A DNA stretch of 64,000 nt from Lingula anatina. Its lineage: Eukaryota; Brachiopoda; Lingulata; Lingulida; Lingulidae. The stretch is from contig NW_019775803.1 of the NCBI RefSeq assembly GCF_001039355.2, positions 63,533 to 127,532 of the forward strand, given 5' to 3'. Positions 26,213 through 36,384 of this stretch are shown piece by piece. Within the stretch, counting starts at the first letter, position 1. Each line of letters opens with the position of its first letter. The position numbers were made by a program, and so were the translations under genes. The notes under the pieces were generated by a model. That model was not told the DNA's origin. It worked only from the letters and a program-made list of their open reading frames with translations, and ran no database searches.

Positions 26213-26247
<35 letters not shown>

Positions 26248-27428
26248 TCAGAGCTTTAATATGTTTCGCCTAGTGGTATATTTCAATTTCTTCTTTATAC
26301 TAATTGTAAAATAACCGGCTCGTATTAGTAACGTAATTGTCCCATTACCAAAAGAATTAAAGCTAATGTGCCTAAATCACCCCACACATTACTTTCATCA
26401 CGTATGGAGTCGTCCCAAAAACTTTTGTCTTTCCATGCGATTTGTTTCAAAGGAACAGTCGATTGTAGGACCAAATCTTTCTGATTTAACGGGGTTAGTA
26501 TAGTTTTAGTGCGTCGTTTTCGCGGGTGGCGTCTTGTAGATTTAAACCTTTAGAGAAATTTAGTTGAATGGGGTGAATTTCGATTTTACCAATTTGATGA
26601 ATTACGCCCGTCAAGATGAAATTGTCTCCTTGAATTTTGCAACCATTTTCCATATTTAATAAATACGTTCCCGGTCGAACTTTTACGGATTGTTCTGCGG
26701 TGTTATCACATAGGGTATACAAAGTCTCCCCCCACGTTACAATGACATACTGTCCAGGATTAATTTTGGTTGCGAATCCTTTATCTAAACTTTTGGAAAT
26801 TTTGATATTACACGCTTCCCGATGTTTCTTACGTTACTAATACGAGCCGCGTGCCAATGCCCGCGACTCAATTAAAAATAATTACACGTATCAGAAATTT
26901 TCTGCGGTCTGCACAAAGTGTTGACTATAAACAACTTGGTTATTTTATAATTATCCAAAATAACGATGTTTCCGAACCCTTTTTTGTCGAGTGTTTATAT
27001 ATAATAGTTTTTGCAAAGGCTCATTGTGTATGGTTTAAAATCATTCAGAGTTAAGATGGATGAGTGTAAATTGGTTTATTTCTAATTTTGTGATCACTTG
27101 TCTGTAATCTACAAAACCTGACTTTACACCTAGACACTTTGTTGGAGAAGTCGCACGGCCGCCAATTAAAAAAAAGATAAGTTTACGATAAAATTAGCTC
27201 TTCGAACGTGTTTTATTAGGCTGGGCAATATTTTTACTACATGTATACTGCAGTTACTTTGCCCACGAGACTCGAGATGAAAAACGCGTTAGATTTCGAC
27301 TCCAGCCACCTTAAACGAATATAAGTTTAAATTACAGCAACAAGATCGGTTGGAGAACATCTACATGTAGCTCATCGTGTAAACCAAGATTAAATATTCT
27401 CTAATAAATTCACTATATTAAAATGTTT

Positions 27429-27595
27429 TATAATTCTACAGAAATAGAGACGTTTTTTGCTCTGTTTAATAATTACATGAAAACTGTTTGTAGCGAAGGG
27501 GGTCACCGGGATATTTGTCGTGGGGAAAGTAGAAATAATTTTGCGATAAGGCTAATAAAATATAATAACACAATGAAAATTAACTGAAAAGAAAA
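27429..27595 (+). repeat. 165-bp direct repeat, copy A
   Basis: From tataattctacagaaataga to ttaactgaaaaga; about 90% like the stretch at 27982-28147. Lies between the duplicated exon and the C-terminal exon of the somatomedin-B-like gene. Confidence 0.85.
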
Positions 27596-27981
27596 ATGCG
27601 CCCCACCGATGAAAAGCTGTAGGGTGGGTGGTGGAAAAGAAAAGAAAGAAAGGTAACGAAAAGAGAGCAAGCAAGAATTAGAGACAACGTTTGTAAGAAT
27701 AAAAATAGATTAGGAGTGCTTACCTCGTGATTCTTTTGTTAGATTGGAATGAAAATTCACTGACGAATTATGATGTCCTTTCTTACCAGCAGCAAGAGTG
27801 AGACTGGCCTTTGGTCACGTATTGGGGAAACTTGCTCCTGAATGGTTCTGCATCTTTATTGCAGGTCAAAGGTCATGTACTGATAATGTTGCATTCGCAT
27901 ATATACGGAATATCCCGAGGACTCCCGAAAGTAAATCTGTGTATTATAAAATCGGTTACAGCTTTGCGATAACCTTGTATT

Positions 27982-28147
27982 TATAATTCTACAGAAATAG
28001 AGACATTTTTGCTCTGTTTAATAATTACATGAAAACCGTTTGTGGCGAAGGGAGTCACCGGGATATTTGTCGTGGGGAAAGTAAAAATGAATATGCGATA
28101 AGGCTAATAAATTATAATAACACAATGAAAATTAACTGAAAAGAAAG
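27982..28147 (+). repeat. 165-bp direct repeat, copy B
   Basis: Second copy of 27429-27595, 553 bp downstream, with scattered substitutions and small indels. The spacing sequence is not repeated. Confidence 0.85.
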
Positions 28148-28514
28148 AGCCTTGTATATATTCAGATCAGAATGCCACACCGCCGCCCGAGAGATTCCAT
28201 GGTCTTTCTTTTCGCGCCCTATTGTACTTGGGAGACCAAGACAGCGTGCAGAGTGGTGGCGTCATGACTAGGGTGAGAAAACGAACTGATATATTCATAA
28301 TGACGAGGAAGATAATAGAAATTGAACATAGTTATAAAGCTTGGATGTCATTACTTTACTAATTCTTTTCCGCACATGTCATGTCAATATTTTAATGCAA
28401 TTTTCGTCAGCAGTTTCTATCCTGGTTTTATTGATTTAAATTGCCGCCCTAAATTGTAAATCGTAAAAACCATGGGCATTGCACATACATCTGCAGAGGT
28501 GCCTTTTTTTCCAG

Positions 28515-29087
28515 CCTGAAGATGAGCAGATAATATGCCCCCCTGGTTTTGCTCCTGATGGTCAGGACTGCCGCCCCGTTATGTACAACTTTACAGTAGT
28601 GAAGGCAGTCGTTTCCTTGCACTTTGAACCCTGTGGCTGGCTTCCAACACGTAAGGATGCCTGTTCAGAAGTCAGGCACAGTAGTCAATTGTCAGCTGTA
28701 CTGAGAGCTGCGCAGGCAGGTTCTGCTTACTGTAGGCAGACATTCAGCGCGGATAACACGTCTATCACCTTTGTCGTTAACGCAATTATCACTCTACGCT
28801 TGGGACTAGCCTATTACGAGGAAAGTCGCAAAAGTTTCGCCCAGGTCCAAGCATGGATGGAAAAAGCTCTGCAAAACGAGCAGTTGGATATAACCGGAGG
28901 GCCAGTGGGTTTACGCTCAGGATCTTTCTCTGCCTGCGTGAAGAGCGCCACGCCCCTCGGCTCAGTGCCGCCATTTTCTGGTGCGACACCGAGCACAACC
29001 CCGAGGCAGAACCGAGGAAACAGTCACATCGGTAACTTTAGACTTTTGATGTTAATGGCGATGGTGGCAGTGGTGTGGGATTTCTAG
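28515..29087 (+). CDS. C-terminal exon of the somatomedin-B-like protein gene (Cys-rich end and hydrophobic tail)
   Basis: The acceptor tttttttccag precedes an open frame starting PEDEQIICPPGFAPDGQDC, ending with TAG at 29085-29087. The CPPGFxxDGQDC motif resembles the cysteine motif that closes the ectodomain in adhesion-receptor-like proteins. The protein ends in a Ser/Thr/Pro-rich stretch and a hydrophobic tail (FRLLMLMAMVAVVW, then DF stop), which suits a GPI-anchor signal or a short membrane anchor; no seven-helix region follows. Splice phase does not match the upstream exon directly (one base over at the donor, phase 0 needed here), so at least one exon between about 26.2 and 28.5 kb is missing from my model. 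Linking it to the upstream exon rests on strand, order and cysteine-rich style. Confidence 0.55.
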   Translation, partial: PEDEQIICPPGFAPDGQDCRPVMYNFTVVKAVVSLHFEPCGWLPTRKDACSEVRHSSQLSAVLRAAQAGSAYCRQTFSADNTSITFVVNAIITLRLGLAYYEESRKSFAQVQAWMEKALQNEQLDITGGPVGLRSGSFSACVKSATPLGSVPPFSGATPSTTPRQNRGNSHIGNFRLLMLMAMVAVVWDF

Positions 29088-31242
29088 CTCTGCGTAAGAG
29101 TATTAAAAGAAAGATATTGGATTGGATACTTATAGTGCAATCAAGCTATACATAGATATAGTACGTTTTTATCTGTTGTGAAGTTTTGAAGTTAAACAAC
29201 TTCAAACTGTTGTGAAGTTGTGAAGTGAAACAACTACAGCTTTATCAAAATTCATCTCAAATAGTTGCTTGAGATTTTTTTCTAGTAAACAGTCTAACCT
29301 ACTTTTGGGCGCATATAAATAAACCTTTCAGGATAAGTCAGAAATGGGCTAACTACGAATCAATAAAGTTATGATGGCGATTTGGTTATTCGATTAAAGG
29401 TACATATGATCTGAGCATCGATGGGGCGTTGAGTTTTTCAGAATCTGACCAATTCAAGTTGTATGGGCTATATCGTCCGTAGTGCATTGTGCATTGTGCG
29501 CTGAAAAGAGGTTAATTGGTCATTTGACGGTTCGTGTAAGATTAATTTCAAGTAATCTACATTTATTTGACTTAACTAAATTCAGCATGAATAATAATTA
29601 GTAGTAGAAGAAGAACATGTTATGATTCTGCGCAATATTTTAAAGGATTTATTGTTTGTCGTTGTTAAAGCCAAGGTTACATTGGCCACGGTCTCTGTAC
29701 AATGAAATCGTATACAATTTTCGTTGCGATTTTTATTTATTTATTTATTTATTATGATTTTTTGACATCGATGGTAAGTGTTTACTGGCTACAGCGATTA
29801 TTTTTACATTTCGTTCCGATGCCGAGGAATTTCTCCGACATGACCTTGAGGTCAAGTAGGAAACAACAGTTTTTCATGTAAAAAGTGGGGGCATGGAGCC
29901 CTTTTAGTCTCAGTGCAGTTGCCATACGCTTTCCCTGCGGCCTCTTAAAAGGTCAATAGGTCAATACTCTGTCGGTGTGCAGCACCCAACGATAATTAGC
30001 ACCCATGTGGTTACAAATTCATGCAAGTGATTAACACAAAGTCTTCTTTGATATTTTCACTATTGTTATGCTCTTTTAAACCACCAAATGCGAGAGGGAA
30101 AAAGTCCAACAACAAGTTCAACCATTATCACTATCAAGGCAAGTCCACGGAGCAATGCCCGAACGGGAACTGTGGTATTGCCCCGGCCGACGTGCTTGCG
30201 ATTTTCGAAATTTGACCAAAGTTTTAGGTTGACAAAATCGTAGAGACCACGGTGGTCGTGAACCTGCTTGCCTCCGTTCAGACGCCTTACGAAAAAAGAT
30301 TTGTGGACAGTGTGCCTGCACCCTACCTTTATCGCATGACAAATAATATCTAGGCTTAAAATTAGTTATTCAGGCAATGTGACATTTAATTTCATATTTT
30401 AAATAACCCTAAGTTCTAAATGTTGTAGATTTGTCATGTTGTAAAGCAAAAAAAAAAAATACGGTTACCGTTTTATTAATGGCAAATTACCATAATTTTA
30501 TTCAAATTCAATTAATTAAAATTTTGAAAGCTTTAAAGTGCAAGTATAATTTTGTTAGGAAATAAATTCGATGCCTGTAGTGCAGAACTGTACTCTGTAT
30601 TAGACAAGAATCGAATTTATTCATGTCTCCAGGATTATGTCGATTGTTTGATTTCACAATCAAAAAAGTAAAATGTGACGACGTTTATAAGAGCTGTACG
30701 CTGGGACGCTTACAATTTGGGGTCAATTAATTGAAAGAAAATCCTTATATAAGTCTCGTTTGGGGTTAGGCAGAAATAAAAACGACCTTAACTGGCCTAG
30801 GACAATTAACCTACATCTTGCGTTTGTCATTTATTCCGTTAATTGATCAAGTACTACTCAGGGCGTTTTAGATAGTCAGTTTAGTTTGATGGGGCGTGAA
30901 ATATTATCAATGCATTGACAGAATATAGCATGAAAGATTTTTATATGCAAGAAAGGCACTATGTTCTTAATATATACTACTGGTAAACAAGAGATGAAGC
31001 ACATGATAATATATCAAGGGCTGCATTCACACACAAGTTCATCCACGTACTAACTGATCCGTGGGTCAAATATGGCGTGCACTGAAAAGCATGCTACCGG
31101 TCCTGCGTTGGGACCTCCTCTACTCCTATTTTTTGCAAGTCTTTGATAACCATTGCAGCCTTACACAAGACGTGAAAAATGGAATATTCAAAATCTTCTT
31201 ACGGCATTCTCTACTACTGCAATGGGGAAATTAATTCATTCT

Positions 31243-31244
<2 letters not shown>

Positions 31245-31306
<62 letters not shown>
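31245..31306. repeat. (TA)n microsatellite
   Basis: About 31 TA units. Confidence 0.98.
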
Positions 31307-31309
<3 letters not shown>

Positions 31310-32462
31310 ACTTTAAACCACAGTCCAATATTCACACTTCAGTGTAATCACGACGGCACGACGGCTGTTTGAGATCTTGACACAACGGTGACACGCCGCA
31401 GTGGGGAAGACATAATTCATTCGCCATTCAGTGACCTATATATTGTTCTGTTTATGCACGTGTATTGTGGGGTGCTTTCCTCCAACTGTGGGCCTGTGCT
31501 GACCTTAACCCCTGCTCACTTGCCCGTATCAATCGGCGACAACAAGCTTCGCTTTTCCCTTGTTACGTCACAGCGTCAGCCATTTTCACGTACGGAAACC
31601 CCACAAGATACCTGGAGAATTGGAGAATTAACAGTTGGAGGTAAATATCACAGAGCATAATTACTAAAGTAAATGGTCATGTAGTATGCCCCTACGTGTG
31701 AGTTGGGTCTTTTCCATGCTGTACATACATGTATATAATCATATTAAAACGCACGTGTATGTCATTTAATAAACCAAGACATATTGGGAGATGTGCGCCT
31801 GTCTTACTACAGAATACCAAAGCCACATGCACTTTTATCTCTGGAGAACGTGACATGTCCTGACATCACCTATAGGGTGTTATATGTCTGGGACGGAATA
31901 GATCAGAATAGGATAGACCTGTATCAGATTTGGTTTTAAGTACTCATCTGGGACAGAGTTGTTCTGTAAATTGGGACAGAATGGAGCTATCATATTTAGG
32001 CTAGACTGATATAAACCGAGTCTCAGATACCCCGGTATATAGTATTTGCATGTCTTAAGTAAGACCTCAATGTCTCTAAATAATAAGCACGTTCTGATAC
32101 AAAACGATCAACGTACGTGTCATAAAAATAAGCTGCTGGCATGACATGATGAAGTATAATGTGGTTTTCGGCCTAGACATAATTATTATAAGCTCTAGAT
32201 CTGTAGCCTAATTGACAAAGACGTGAAATGTGTCTGAAAACGCGTGCTTGGACATGATCTAAAAATAGACCAGAGTGACCTCATTGCGATGACCGCTCTT
32301 CTGTCAGCTGCAATTCAGACATAATTTTTTATAATTATATGCATATATTGGGCAACAGCTTTTTCATTTTAATTCACGTCCTGAATATGAGTATGATGAA
32401 TATTGTTGGGAGGTGGTCTTCATTAAATGTTCCCCAGTCCGACTTAATTTGCACTCTATTTA

Positions 32463-32504
<42 letters not shown>

Positions 32505-32519
32505 CTAGACCGCACTCAG

Positions 32520-32675
32520 ATTCAGACATCGTTCCAGCAGGGTCATTCCAACTCTGCTGGGGATTCTCGCTAAAGTGCAGTCAGTGGGATCAGCTTAACT
32601 GTCTGACACGCCTCCTCGAGCTGCTAGGGGCAACAAACTTCCGTGTGCGCTTGGCTTAATTACCCCCTGACATAA
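32520..32675. repeat. Diverged MITE-family fragment
   Basis: Shares gctaaagtgcagtc, gggatcagcttaac, ctgacacgcctcctcgag and ttaattaccc with the elements at 17571-17744 and 62399-62735. No clean terminal repeat is visible. Confidence 0.5.
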
Positions 32676-33299
32676 GAATATCTAGATTCGGCTTATGATT
32701 CCCAATTTCAGTTATCCCCGGAGGAAAAAAAACAAAGCAGCTTCGTTTCGAATATCCAAACTTTGTTTATTTAAAGGCCCCTGCCTGGTTTTATAGTTGA
32801 AGTCGTGACAGAATTAACAACATAAAAGATTCAACTTTATAGAGAGATAAAGGCAATTAAAGATAAGGAAATTGCGAAATAAACTACATTACGAGAGGCA
32901 TGCACATGCAGGCGACTCTATTAAAAATAATTTACACACCTGTTGATTATTTCCCGACCTATACAACTTCCAACTTTGTATATAGTACAGTAATGTTTGG
33001 GATTACTTTAGAGACATTATTTATGGGCTAGTTGTGCTGGAAATGAAAGTCACTGGGAATGTCTCGATGTCCATGACAGTATGCAAGGACATGTACTAAT
33101 AACTTTGTCCTGAAAGCCAGACTCCGGTTAAACTTTTCAGACTTAAGAAAAATAATTTACTATATGTACATTTACTATAACCACAGAGAATGGGGACTTT
33201 TGACCAAATGGGGCTAATACGCGGAGCCGTTTGTCCTAAAGAGGGCGCTGGGGTAATAGTGGTTATTGAAGATAGCCTCGTTTTCGCGTCCGTGTAGAA

Positions 33300-34350
33300 A
33301 TGGCTTTAGAGTATGGGAAGCAAACAGTGGCGAAGTTAAAACTTCAACTAGTTGAAAGAGGAGCCTCCACTAGAGGAAAAAAAAGGATTTGGTAGAAAGG
33401 TTAGTGTGTTTACTTATAAATGTGTCAATTGTATCATTAATTTTGAAGGTTTCGCGCTCGAATCTTCCCGTAAAATATTGGTTTCTGTGTGAGCTCCCTG
33501 TCAAAAGCCAGGTGTAAGCGGCGGCTAGTTCCGCCCTACTTATATGCCTAATTTATTACTATATTTCAAGATAATGATATTGTCATTGCGTATTTCCATA
33601 TTCCGAGAATATAATGAAGGTATTTATATTTAAAATATGTTCATTGTAGGCACTCCTAGTCGATAAAGGACCGTTCGTTTCGGTAATCAAATTTCGTGTA
33701 CCAGGTCCGACATCTAACACGACTTGTGTCAACACAAATTTGTAAAGGAGAAACAAGGGTTGATGCGTGTTTTATGTCAATGACAGTTGACATAACTTAG
33801 TGTAGATGAGGTAGACAATCAAAACAGTGTTTGCCAAGAATGTTAGCATCGTTTTGTTAGCATCATTGTTTTTTTCACTCCCTCATAATTGCATCAATTG
33901 ATGTTGGTAGGTCACAGAGAAGGAAGTGTCAGAACTTGAAAACGGAACTAGAGGCCAAAGTAAAAGTCGAGTGTGGCATGAAGAAAGATCATGGAGAATA
34001 ACAGCATCGAGGTAGGTGTGCAAACGAAAATAAGTTTGCTTGTTTTTTACTTGTTCAATGTCTTGTATCAATATCGTGTCCTAGCTTGAGCTACTATATA
34101 TACCTGCAGTTGCATTATAATACAGAAATACAAGTTGTGAGATGATATATCATGGTTTGAAGGTCAAGATTTAATGCTATGAATGTACAATTTCATTTTG
34201 CATTTGGAATACAAATTGAAAAGAACAGTAAAAAACCTATCTCACTAATTTAATTTTATCATTTTAGGTTTGGTGACCTATTTTGAACGCAACCGAAAGA
34301 CAAGACAAGGACAAATTATGCCAGTCACTGTTGTTTACCCATGAAATCAA
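33300..34350 (+). pseudogene. SAP-domain / YqaJ-type nuclease remnant of the transposon
   Basis: The first segment (33300-33399) starts with ATG and reads KQTVAKLKLQLVERGASTRG, a SAP-domain helix pair. A one-base slip in an A-run near 33380 breaks the frame; in the next frame the expected DLVERL-like end follows, then a donor. The second segment (33918-34011), with good splice sites, reads GQSKSRVWHEERSWRITAS, the motif opening YqaJ/lambda-exonuclease-type domains. The third (from 34268) adds RFGDLF then a stop, and nothing recognisable follows. The nuclease catalytic region is absent. The junction of segments 1 and 2 is not in phase, so more damage or a missed exon exists. Confidence 0.6.
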
Positions 34351-35658
34351 TACTCCATATTTCTTAAAATTTACAGACATATAGTCGTCAACTATGTCAC
34401 GTTCTGGCCAAATGTTCATTTCACTGAGCTGGAAAAACAAAGTTGATCCATGTGCTTATTATTTCTGACACCGTTGTTACCGATAGCTTGAAACGGAGAG
34501 CTAAATAATCGTCAAAGGCTTGTCTCAGTTTCATAATGATCAAAAAACATTGGCCCTGGTGACAAACTTTTGAAATTCAAGTGGTGAGCTGCTGGCCCAA
34601 GGCCATTGAAAAACAACATGAAATGTTCAATATGACTAAATCCAGTTTGATACTGGACAGCCTTTGCATTTTTCTGGTACAGCATGATGCTTTCTCTTGT
34701 GTCTGATGGTGTAGTGATATCACACTGGGAAGCTGTTCTTTCTTTTTGGCTCTCACCAGCGCAGTCTTCATGCTTGTCTGCCACTGCTTCATCTGCTTGA
34801 GACTCATCCTATATAGGATACAACAAAAAATAAATACATAAGTTAATAAATTACACAAAGAAAAATACTTCATTGTTAATTAACACATAAAATCTGTGTA
34901 GATGACAGAAATGACGCAGATCTGACTGCCTCTTGTCCCCTTTAGTCCGTCTCTAGTATTTCTAGTATTAAGACAGATAGTTATACAAATAAAAAGAAAT
35001 ATTTTATTTATAAATCTGTTATTATATCATGCGTTATATTTACCTCCACTTCATCGGATCTGATACTTTGCGAATTATTAAATGGAAATATGGATGGTAT
35101 CGTTCCTGGCTTCAGTCTTTTTCTCTCATCTGCAAAAAGAGTGCACATAACGATTATTAATACAATAAAAATCAAGTTGTCCTAATTTGAAAACGTGGCC
35201 TTTAAAAAACCTCATGTATTATATAAAAAAGAAGAAATGTGGCTGGTAGTGGCTGGTCGGGGTTGACCCGGGCTCGGTAGCTTAGTCGGTAGAGTGTTTT
35301 CTCCCCCAAATCGCTACATAATGTTAGGTGAAGAATGTCTTAAAAATTAACATTCTAAGCACGTTAAACGACATAATTACTTAAACATCGATAACAAAGA
35401 CCTAATGAATAAGTTGACAAACTCATTATTAATACTAAAAGCGACAACAGCAAGTACAACTTACGTAGAAGTGTAATCTTCCTCACGAAAGTGGAGGAAA
35501 CAGACTTTGTCATGTGCCTTTGGTTTCCATAGTGTTTTTGATGTAGAATCAACCCTCCTTATGGCAACTCTCCACTGGTAACTCAGCTTTGTGTCTTTCG
35601 GAAAAGAATGGCCTGCTGTTGACGATGTACATTCCGGAACACAACAGTATCCTGGCAT
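34330..35658 (-). pseudogene. THAP-domain transposase remnant (DDE part lost, frameshifted)
   Basis: Starts at ATG 35658 with a THAP zinc finger: C-C-V-P-E-C near the N-terminus, then QWRVAIRRVD, and the closing C-x-x-H-F in KVCFLHFREEDY. Exons 35658-35465, 35122-35044 and 34808-34512 join in phase, the second using the AG at 35123-35124. The second gives KRLKPGTIPSIFPF, the PxxF box that follows THAP fingers. The third contains QTGFSHIEHFMLFFNGLG, a segment found before the helix-turn-helix of DDE_4-type transposases, and ends at TGA 34512-34514. Around 34550 a one-base shift moves the homology to another frame, with MKLRQAFDDYLALRFKLS and, after a further shift, NIWPERDIVDDYMSVNFKKY. The DDE catalytic core is missing. 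A host gene of about 189 aa with a THAP domain is the less likely alternative. Confidence 0.65.
35272..35300 (+). repeat. tRNA A-box-like fragment
   Basis: ggctcggtagcttagtcggt looks like the 5' half of a tRNA, but no B box follows. It sits inside the transposon intron; probably a SINE scrap or chance. Confidence 0.25.
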
Positions 35659-35788
35659 TATTTAGAGCGATATTTACAGCGTCAGATTAAAAATGAAACT
35701 GCAAACATACGAGAAAGTACGCGCATGCGCAAAAGTACCCCAACTAAAACACGCGCGCCACCCAGTGGTGAAAAAAACTGATAGCCCC

Positions 35789-36333
35789 ATTTTAGGTATT
35801 TATACAAATACAAATTTTTTACTATGGTTGTTCGTCTCAGTAAACCAAAAGTAAACCAGATCTAAAGACCCCAAATTTCCAAGCTCTTCTCGCTTTAGGA
35901 ATTTTATTTATTCACTGAAATACGTAATATTCCTAAGATAAAAGAGCGTTATTACAAAGCATCCATCGAGTCACCGAGAAGAGAACTTTGAAAAAAACCA
36001 TTTTAATACTTGAAAAACATATGTCAATCTCAGCCACGACTGTGTCACACCTAATGCAATGCGCATGTGATGGATAGACGCATAGGATTAAGATGATAAA
36101 GGTGTTGGCTAATAGACTGTAATCCGACCCGTCATTTTATGCCTGGTCTTAAATGAATATATATAGCTCATTGTTTCAATCATGGCAGTCTTAACTCCAT
36201 GAAAAGCATACACTCCCAGAGGCAATATCTGGCGCTCTGAATTATCGTTATAATTATAATAATATCTTCACTACCATGATGATAACAGTGAGAAATACTA
36301 GTAAATGGCCTGTATATAGGATGTCACAGAAAC

Positions 36334-36384
<51 letters not shown>

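Larger units (their letters stand above)
23150..26225 (+). repeat. Tandem duplication of about 1.5 kb split by an N gap
   Basis: Unit 1 (23150-24663) and unit 2 (24712-about 26225) match almost base for base, from a T-run plus ttgttttatattcag through the exon to a second poly-T tract. Both units end in poly-T, and the N gap sits exactly at that homopolymer, as when an assembler fails to join two overlapping contigs. Confidence 0.85.
29088..33209. other. Intergenic, no gene recognised
   Basis: AT-rich, with a (TA)n and an (ATT)n tract, a MITE-family fragment and a single MITE arm at 31049. The open frames at 31388-31660 and 30021-30215 have no recognisable content. Confidence 0.6.
33210..35788. 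mobile_element. Decayed ISL2EU/IS4EU-like DNA transposon (THAP transposase plus SAP/YqaJ protein)
   Basis: Both ends carry the same short terminal inverted sequence, GGGGCTA at 33210-33216 and TAGCCCC at 35782-35788, each flanked by AT, a possible 2-bp target duplication. Inside, a SAP/YqaJ-type protein remnant runs on + and a THAP-domain transposase remnant on -, converging near 34.3 kb. ISL2EU (IS4EU) elements are known to encode a transposase and a YqaJ-like nuclease. At about 2.6 kb the element lacks most of both catalytic domains, so it is internally deleted. The terminal match is short, so the ends are less certain than the coding remnants. Confidence 0.6.

Noticed and set aside
33183-33300. 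Host gene promoter for the SAP-domain frame
   Set aside because: The frame belongs to a decayed transposon and is broken by a one-base slip.
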